This document shows, in pieces, positions 10,202 through 15,826 of a stretch of 15,826 bases of DNA. A program made the position numbers and the translations under genes. The DNA lies in contig JAAAVE010000326.1 of the NCBI GenBank assembly GCA_015679605.1, positions 1 through 15,826 on the forward strand, given 5' to 3'. The notes below the pieces were generated by a model that worked only from the letters and a program-made list of their open reading frames with translations, had not been told where the DNA came from and ran no database searches. Source of the stretch: Podila epigama. Lineage: Eukaryota > Mortierellomycota > Mortierellomycetes > Mortierellales > Mortierellaceae. The first letter of the stretch is position 1. Every line of letters starts with the position of its first letter.

Positions 10202-11032
10202 TCAATAAAGAATCACAGTGGCAACATGTCCATTCTTCATGGCTTCAAACACAACTCCGTCTGCGCCATTCAGAGTCGTTGGCCCAAAGGGGTTTTGAGT
10301 ACTTGAACCTCGGTTAAGAATGACTGCAGGCTTGACTGCCGTGCCTCCTGCATTGGAAGTTGCGGTTGCTGCAGTCAAAGTCGAAGAATGCGTGGATGTG
10401 GATGGAGGCTCCAAGAGAGCCATAATCATTGAAATCTTCATGTCAGGTGTAATTCCCCGCTCCGGTAGCACAGACGTCAAGCCACTGGTGCTCTGATGCT
10501 GCTGCTGCTGTTGTTGCTGCTGCTGCTGACGATGTTGAGACGTCGCATTGTCGAACCCTGAAAGCGCCTCTACACCATCCGATGGACTAGGTGATACCCC
10601 AGTCCGCTCTGGCGTTGCTGTTTCAAACTGGCCACCAGGAGTAGGAGAAGAAGACGAGGAGTTTAATGGTGGACTAGCATCCGATGCATCACCAGGTCTT
10701 GCTCCGCCCTTTGACTTTTTCTTTCCAGTCTTTCCTTCAGCATGCAAAGTATTTTGTTGTTGTTGCTGTGGCGGAGAAGACATATCATGTTGGCGTGATG
10801 GAGATGGTGTGAACGACGATGATGATGGCGCAATTGGAGGAAAACTCGCTGCATCGGCATTGTCCATGCCTGTATTTGATGATGAAGGCAAGTGGAGGAT
10901 AAAAGGACATCTCTTGTAGCTATTTGAGCGAGACCAAAAAAAATATATACTCAGTCAGTATGGGGAGGAGCATGATGGACACTCGTTACTTCGACTCTTT
11001 TTCTTTTTCTTATTTTCACAAAACACTTCATT

Positions 11033-11065
<33 letters not shown>

Positions 11066-13230
11066 CAAAAAAAAAACAAACCTTTGAAAGTCAAAGTGAC
11101 CAGGAACATTAGAATGCATAATGATTTTTTTACACCTGTGAGAACTGCCATCAAACAGGACATCGATTCCAAGGTGAAAGTAATTGTAAAAATAATCGTT
11201 TGGTTGTTGAGATTCTAAAGAATGAGAAGAAGAAGAAGAAGAAGAAGAAGAAGAAGAAGAATCCATCACGGGTAATATAGAAAACAGCGTTAGATTCGCT
11301 TCTTCATGTTTCCACTTCACAACGATGAAAATATCCCTTCATGACAAAAACGAGCAATAGTAAAACAGGAGGGAGAAATAAAGAGAGAAAAGTAGCGAAC
11401 ACACTTACTTTCTGCTTGATGATTAGATCGTTCATATCCACCTCCCACATCATCCATCGATCCAAGGATGCCATCATCCTCGTCTTGATTCTTTGAAGTT
11501 TCTTTGGTGTCTGAATGGATTTTCATCTTGTCTTCTTCCTTGTAGTATATACTGGCCGGTGAACCAAGATCCGCCAGCAGATCTTGTGGTGTCGTCACAT
11601 GAAGCAAGATAAGGCACTTTTGTTGAGGCGTCATCCCAGCAAACTGCAATGACACACCATAGTTGATCTAATAGAGAAGTACAGAGGCATGCAAGCGACA
11701 ATGTGGACGTATGTGCGTGAGTAAGGAAAAAAATAAAAGTGACGAGAGCTGGAAAAGGATGAAACGTGGTGAAAACTATGGGGTGTTCTCGAGAGTGAAA
11801 TGCAAGCATTATACCCTGGCAATAACGCGCTCGAGTTCTGTTTTGCCTTCACCAAAACGTCCACCATGATGACCAGGACTATTGGATTCTTGAATATTCC
11901 GGACAAGAGTTGAAATTGGGACAGGTGCGGCTGTCGTCCAGTCGGCGCTGTAGTATATATACATGTGCGATGCAACAGGTGTTGTACCGTCCGGGAACTC
12001 AAGTGGCAGGTCTATGAGCAAAAGAAAGCGAAATGGACGATATGGCTCCAAGGGTGAGAATACTATAAAAACACACGCACATGAATACGGCCGAGATATA
12101 CACGCCTATCCCTTGACAAAAGTGATACTGCATCCATGTTGTCCTCACCTGCCGATGATTGATAAAGAAGCATATGCTTTTCTGGGATTGGAAAGACAAG
12201 CGCAAGGCCCTGATGGTGATTATTTTTTTTTTGTAGATCACGTAGAGAGAAGTACGAGTCAAAGGAAAAAAAGATGTGGGGAAGGGGAGGTTAATCATTC
12301 ATTGCCATCTGTAAGGACATATTGACTTCCTTGATACGATATGAATGCATGCAGGAGTAGGAGAAAAAAAAAAGATTGGTGGAGATGTTTGTTACCTACC
12401 GGGTAGCTGAGGGTGTAGAGATGCTTTGACCCGTCAAACTCGCCTGGGTATGTAGGACTAAAAGTATGGAGATGGAAGAATAGGAGGAAGGGACCTTCAC
12501 TTAGTAACATTGCAGCCTACAATAGTTAGCACTCAAAAATGACAACGCGCCAATTCCCAGTCCATTTTTGCAACCATTCGTTACCCAAATAATTTGTATG
12601 CCAGCAGGAATGTTGGTAAAGCCTTGGCAGAAGAGACCTCGCCTCCTTGATATGTCAGCCGAAGTCGCGAGAAATCGTCTACCTTGATCAATTTCAAACG
12701 CTGGGAAAGGGGTTCGAACCGCAGTTCAATTCCGTTTGACGCAAGTCGAAGGACAATATCTGCCGCAAATGGATTCTATGGTTCAACTTTCTTTTTTTAA
12801 TGAGAGTGTTTTTTTTTTCTTCTACACTCTCTCATTTCGCACAAGCACATGTATACCGAGCAATTATACCGCAAATACAGGACTTGTCCTTATTTTGCCA
12901 GTCAGTAAATCAAAGAATCAAAAGATAAAGAAACGTCATACCTCTTCACTGTACTTGAGGTCAACGACAGGAATCAAGGCTGCCTGGTCTCGCAAAAGAC
13001 GGATTATATCCCAAAGCGATGTACCTGAACAACAAGGTAAAGAAAGAAGCGTAGTATAGAAAAAGAAAGTGAATAAAACTCAGCTCTTGATATCTCGCTC
13101 CACAACCACAGCTATCATTCCTTCTTCCTATATGAGCTGCAGTTTTCATTTTTTTTTTTTTTTTTTTACCAAGTCGAAACCATCCAAGGTGTTTTCCCGG
13201 TGCGATAGCAAGATCGAGTCGTTGCGCCAT
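10202..13230 (-). CDS. PHAF1: PHAF1/C16orf70 (UPF0183) family autophagy protein, 9 exons, complete
   Basis: Mammalian PHAF1 pairs with BCAS3 and is recruited to the phagophore assembly site in autophagy. Exons are 13230-13170, 13024-12942, 12775-12585, 12457-12400, 12209-12149, 12011-11815, 11667-11409, 11214-11082 and 10919-10202. They give 1761 nt (586 aa plus TGA). Order follows the human protein throughout: N-terminal LDLAIAPGKHLG; NGIELRFEPLSQRLKLIKV (~64-82); LFGPTYPGEF (110-119); FPDGTTPVASHMYIYYS (~156-172); DLLADLGSPASIYYKEEDKMKIH (~244-266); NDYFYNYFHLGIDVLFD (~309-325); and a C-terminal block NPFGPT...FEAMKNGHVATVILY (~557-586). The human protein is 422 aa; the excess is mainly an insertion at ~359-505 rich in Ser, Pro and Gln, with Q5 (399-403) and Q10 (479-488), plus an acidic stretch at ~267-300. 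Introns are 127-194 bp. The ATG is the first Met before the conserved LDL start. An autophagy role here is inferred from family. Confidence 0.95.
10499..10528 (-). repeat. Polyglutamine-coding CAG/CAA tract in PHAF1 exon 9
   Basis: Ten consecutive Gln codons (residues 479-488), mostly CAG with CAA interruptions, sit inside the low-complexity insertion. Their length probably varies between strains. Confidence 0.9.
11037..11064. repeat. (CA)14 microsatellite in PHAF1 intron 8
   Basis: Fourteen perfect CA units on the plus strand (TG on the sense strand) start 18 nt inside the intron 8 donor at 11081. They are followed by an A-rich run that abuts the donor region. Confidence 0.95.
11226..11261. 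repeat. (GAA)12 microsatellite forming the polypyrimidine tract of PHAF1 intron 7
   Basis: Twelve perfect GAA units on the plus strand read as TTC repeats on the sense strand, ending about 10 nt before the intron 7 acceptor TAG (11217-11215). They occupy the place of the polypyrimidine tract. Confidence 0.95.
13149..13167. repeat. T19 homopolymer beside PHAF1 intron 1 donor
   Basis: On the sense strand intron 1 begins G-T at 13169-13168 and then runs directly into 19 A. The 5' splice site is therefore defined by a homopolymer. Confidence 0.9.
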
Positions 13231-13894
13231 GGTTTTCTTATGAGAACCTCGTCACAAATAAAAGTCAAGCGAAGACGTAGAGTGGAGTTGGATAACGAAG
13301 GACTTTGGGACTGTGTGACAAAAAAAAAAAAAGCGAGTTACGAAAAGTCAGACTGGTTGAGAGGCGTTGTTAATGTAGAATGGTAAATGCAGTGAGTGCT
13401 GCAAAGTCGGTGATGTGGAATGTACGTCAGGGAATGAATGATTGAGAGAGTGAATGAAAACGAATGACAACTGGCCAAACCGACGAAAGGGCATGCAAGT
13501 GCATGAGCTCTACGAACTGTGCACGTGGACATCAAGGTTCCCTATTGCACCATGAGAAATTATGGTGGCTTAGCACAGGCTGTCCTTCCAATCGGTGAAC
13601 CTGAAAGTAAGACGCGCTGAATGTACATGGATAATGATGTTCCTTCCAGTCTTTTCAACCACTATGAAGTGAAGACAGCTTAGTGTAGAAGGAGCACTTT
13701 CAGATTCCATATGACTAAGAAACAAAAGAATCTGAGAGTCTCAATTTGTACGTAAAATGACCTCAGTTACTGGGCAAGGGGCTAGTCGTGAATGGTTGAA
13801 TGTGAATGAGGTTTATTGTTTCAAGAGGGAGTTGTGGAAGAGAGGAAATCTGACAGAAGCTTAATGGGGTTTATTGTACTTGACAAGTGCCATT
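13231..13894. other. Upstream region of PHAF1
   Basis: No coding signal is seen. It holds an A13 run (13320-13332), the presumed PHAF1 promoter without a recognisable TATA, and two polyadenylation-signal-bearing 15-mers belonging to the next minus-strand gene. Confidence 0.6.
13812..13875 (-). terminator. Two candidate polyadenylation signals in a duplicated 15-mer
   Basis: On the minus strand AATAAA occurs at 13875-13870 and again at 13817-13812. Each sits in the same 15-nt context (plus-strand AATGRGGTTTATTGT at 13863-13877 and 13805-13819, one difference). The first is about 20 nt after the stop of the 110-aa ORF, a very short 3' UTR; the second would suit a longer transcript. Confidence 0.5.
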
Positions 13895-14227
13895 CTAGTT
13901 GCCTTCATCAATAGAAGATCCAGAATACCAACTCACTATCTGTCCCTCCATGCCTTCTACTGTAGCCTTTCCTCCCGAGAGAGTCACATCCTCGATCTCA
14001 GACTCCAGTTCTATTCCCCCATCACCAGCGGTGTCGTCCATGTCGCGGAGGAGTTCGTCCCAGACGATGATCCCTAGCATCTGATAGACGACAATTGAAG
14101 CTTGGTTTAGGGCGTCAATCGCATCTGCTAGCCTCCTAGCCAATGCATCAAATTCGGCATCATCCAGGCTCTCGTGATCACCCGCGTCATCCGTGGCGTA
14201 CAGGGGCAGCGCATCTTCCTCGGACAT
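13895..14227 (-). CDS. Unidentified acidic protein, probable 3'-terminal exon
   Basis: This frame runs from MSEEDALPLY to SIDEGN followed by TAG (110 aa). It is strongly acidic and has an amphipathic Ala/Leu-rich segment (ALARRLADAIDALNQASIVV) that looks helical, perhaps coiled-coil, then DELLRDMDD. Codon use resembles the neighbouring genes and two AATAAA signals follow. I do not recognise the family. The start is uncertain: the frame stays open upstream to a TGA near 14283, and a CACAG that could be a splice acceptor lies just after it. A good donor (ATA then GTGAGT) lies 16 codons before the stop; using it would join a different tail past 13850. It may be the last exon of a longer gene or a damaged copy. 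Confidence 0.45.
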   Translation of the reverse strand: MSEEDALPLYATDDAGDHESLDDAEFDALARRLADAIDALNQASIVVYQMLGIIVWDELLRDMDDTAGDGGIELESEIEDVTLSGGKATVEGMEGQIVSWYSGSSIDEGN

Positions 14228-14776
14228 TGGCAGCAAGGCGCGGCGCAAGCAGCCTCGAAGGCTCTCTTTGTCTCTGTGTTGGTGTCACAAAGACGAGAGG
14301 CAAAAGCCTCCTTCTGAGCTGGTGCGGCATTTTTTTTTTCTAGTTGCCGTTCTCTGTGGTCTTCTTTGGGGCAGTCTTGGCCTCGGTTCCTGAGGACGAG
14401 GAGGACATTGACTGTGAACCGCTACTCGAAGAAGGTCCTGTTGTCGACTTTTTCTTTCTAGGGGATAACAGGCGGCCGTGCTGTAGGTGTCGTTCTTGAT
14501 GCGAGCCAGTATAATGTTGAACACTTGCACTTGATTCGCAGAGGTTCTCACATGCGAATGCGAATAGAGATATTTGTATTCGCCTTCGCATCGCAAGAAA
14601 CCCATGTAAGTGTGAATATTCGCATTCGCACTTGAGAATCCATGTGTGACTTGAATGAGGTGGAAAAACCGCAACATGAAGTCGACATATGTCAGCATAC
14701 CAGGGCTTGTAAATCGAGTCTCAAGCCTGCCCTCGCTGTACATGGCAAACAGGAACCAAGGCAGACGCTGTGCAAC
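14228..14776 (-). pseudogene. Coding-looking fragments in different frames, possible upstream exons or decayed gene
   Basis: Three stretches read like protein but do not connect. One is 14776-14701, bounded by a CAG acceptor and GTATGC donor, reading RLPWFLFAMYSEGRLETRF. Another, near 14530-14475, reads QVFNIILARIKNDTYSTA with codons like those of the other genes, then shifts by one base into a Ser-rich frame (SSSSGSQSMSSSSSGTEAK, to TAG at 14342-14340). The third, 14331-14240, reads AAPAQKEAFASRLCDTNTET and would run into the 110-aa terminal ORF with a single-base shift near 14240. The breaks sit in GC-rich or homopolymer sequence (A10 at 14339-14330 on the sense strand). Either unrecognised introns, sequence errors or real decay explain this. 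No family was recognised. Confidence 0.3.
14534..14638. promoter_or_regulatory. Cluster of ATTCGCA heptamers with a 22-bp inverted repeat
   Basis: Arms 14545-14566 and 14617-14638 pair at 20 of 22 positions around a 50-nt spacer. The spacer contains a third copy (14577-14590) matching the right-arm 14-mer at 13 of 14 positions. ATTCGCA or its complement occurs exactly at 14534, 14553, 14559, 14618 and 14624, with near-matches between. This could be a multi-site regulatory element or an RNA stem; it overlaps no frame I am confident in. Confidence 0.5.
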
Positions 14777-14854
14777 CTGCTCTTTGAGTTATTGCGTGGT
14801 AAGTTGTCCTTTGTACCTTTGGATGTAAGGAAAACGGGCGGTTGTCTTGGTGTA

Positions 14855-15022
14855 TGGATGGAAGGAAGGATGTGAATGGACGTTTGGATGGAGTATGGAT
14901 AAAAAAACTGTAAATGGATGGCTGGATTGTATGTGAATAGATGGCTGGATTGTAAGTGGGTGGATAGAAAAGAGTGAATGGAGTATTGTTTTGGTGTGTG
15001 TGGATGAAGAGGAAGGTGGATG
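14855..15022. repeat. Degenerate GGAT/TGGATGG-rich repeat region
   Basis: The plus strand carries many irregular copies of TGGATGG and GTGAATG, including two near-identical units ATGGCTGGATTGTA at 14919-14932 and 14942-14955. It is non-coding in character; the reverse frame gives a Ser/Pro/His/Tyr-rich artefact ORF. Confidence 0.65.
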
Positions 15023-15272
15023 GGTTAAGGAAAGCCATGGTCTGTATTTGTATACGTGACCCAAAACCACACTGGGAAATGTGGATGCCTTTGTTCACCA
15101 CTCTGATGATAAAACCGATTCAGTACCTTCCTCAGACTCTGTTTATGTAGCCGCGCTGTGGTGACATTCGTCTTTGAAAGCAGTAGATTCATAGCAACAA
15201 GACGTTGTTTGGGTAGGTTGTGTCGAGGATTGGCTAATTTTAGAGCTTTTGTTTGACGAGGTATTTCGTGAC

Positions 15273-15298
15273 CATCATCTTTTGTTAAAAAGATGATG
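15273..15298. other. Perfect 11-bp hairpin with 4-nt loop
   Basis: CATCATCTTTT and AAAAGATGATG pair perfectly around GTTA. A plus-strand AATAAA follows at 15309-15314, so it could mark the 3' end of an unseen plus-strand transcript. No coding frame ends here. Confidence 0.6.
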
Positions 15299-15614
15299 CG
15301 AACGTTTCAATAAAGACAACCTTCTTCCTTCCCGTCACGACAGTTTTCGATATCATCATTTATTCTACATTGCTTGACCTGCCCTGAACAGTTGAGGTTA
15401 TTATTTACCTCTAAAAATGCAATTTTGAAAGAGAGAAGTTCAACAAGATTAAGGTGGCATTTTTTGCCCACTTTTCGGAGTAAGGGATAAAGAATGACTG
15501 GTCGTGTGCATGATGGACTCTGACGAAAGAAAGAAAACAAGGAATCGTCTCTCTGCAGTGAAAAACTTGATAGGCGGTATGAATGAGAAGAGAAAGGAAT
15601 GAACCGTCAACCAC

Positions 15615-15646
15615 CAACGATTGCAACGTCCTTGCAACAATCGTTG
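15615..15646. other. 9-bp inverted repeat
   Basis: CAACGATTG (15615-15623) and CAATCGTTG (15638-15646) are exact reverse complements; the 14-nt spacer holds a further CAA/TTG pair. Function unknown. Confidence 0.55.
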
Positions 15647-15826
15647 CCGCAGTGGCACCACCAAGAAAAGTACCACTTCCTATTCCCATCATGTGAGGTA
15701 GGACAACTGCAGAGATACTACATGAAGGATCCTTTCTCTTTTATGCCATATAGTTGTATATTTTCCTATATGTGAATGAGCATGAAAGAATTCAAATATG
15801 ATGTTGAGCAAAACATTTGACAAAAA

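Larger units (their letters stand above)
14777..15826. other. Right-end region without a supportable gene
   Basis: GGAT-rich simple sequence, two hairpins and one AATAAA are present. A 93-codon minus frame beginning MMGIGSGTFLGG (15692-15411) has a Gly/Ala-rich hydrophobic start but no other support, and its later part is unlike a protein. Confidence 0.5.

Noticed and set aside
12295-12510. Continuous 71-aa frame including MLLSEGPFLLFF
   Set aside because: Only its middle (12457-12400) is a real PHAF1 exon; the rest is intron on both sides, as shown by alignment of LFGPTYPG across the splice junction.
12710-12721. tRNA B-box-like GGTTCGAACC
   Set aside because: It lies within PHAF1 exon 3 and encodes the conserved ELRFEPLSQRL segment; no A-box or cloverleaf surrounds it.
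14721-15101. 126-aa minus-strand frame rich in Ser, Pro, His and Tyr
   Set aside because: It is the reverse reading of the GGAT-rich simple repeat; no codon bias or domain.
15411-15692. 93-aa minus frame with a Gly/Ala-rich hydrophobic start
   Set aside because: The first 25 residues could be a membrane segment, but the remainder is Phe/His/Ser-rich noise and no splice or family support exists; left unannotated.
1-15826. CRISPR arrays, transposases, rRNA or tRNA genes
   Set aside because: Looked for on both strands; none is visible, and the spliced genes show this is eukaryotic DNA.

Overview
The window comes from a eukaryotic nuclear genome, almost certainly an early-diverging fungus. Three long genes are cut by short GT-AG introns (77-194 bp, plus one of 621 bp), intergenic DNA is rich in microsatellites and homopolymers, and the gene content is fungal. 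My impression of the acyl-CoA synthetase points to Mortierellomycotina (Mortierella/Linnemannia type). That placement is from memory of the family and was not searched.

Layout. Positions 38-2820 (minus) hold a complete long-chain acyl-CoA synthetase (Faa1/Faa4 type, 3 exons, 677 aa). Positions 2821-6655 are a 3.8 kb divergent intergenic region with a TATA-like element, a T22 tract, TG-rich DNA, two perfect inverted repeats and a long pyrimidine tract containing an exact match to the fission-yeast Ste11 TR-box. Positions 6656-9848 (plus) hold a complete Mei2-type RNA-binding protein (11 exons, 736 aa, three RRMs including the diagnostic C-terminal Mei2 RRM). After a 353-bp convergent gap, 10202-13230 (minus) hold a complete PHAF1/C16orf70 (UPF0183) orthologue (9 exons, 586 aa) with a polyglutamine/Ser-Pro insertion in its C-terminal part. 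Positions 13895-14776 (minus) contain coding-looking pieces that do not join into one clean frame: an acidic 110-aa terminal ORF, a Ser-rich piece and a short conserved-looking exon. I could not identify the gene; it is either fast-evolving and spliced, or damaged. Positions 14777-15826 carry GGAT-rich DNA and two hairpins but no gene I can support.

The three recognised genes do not form an operon-like unit. They cover fatty-acid activation, the switch to meiosis and autophagy. Meiosis and autophagy are both starvation-responsive, so shared control of the convergent mei2/PHAF1 pair is possible but is only inference. All exon models were built by hand; each junction keeps frame and obeys GT-AG. 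I found no CRISPR array, tRNA, rRNA or transposase gene.
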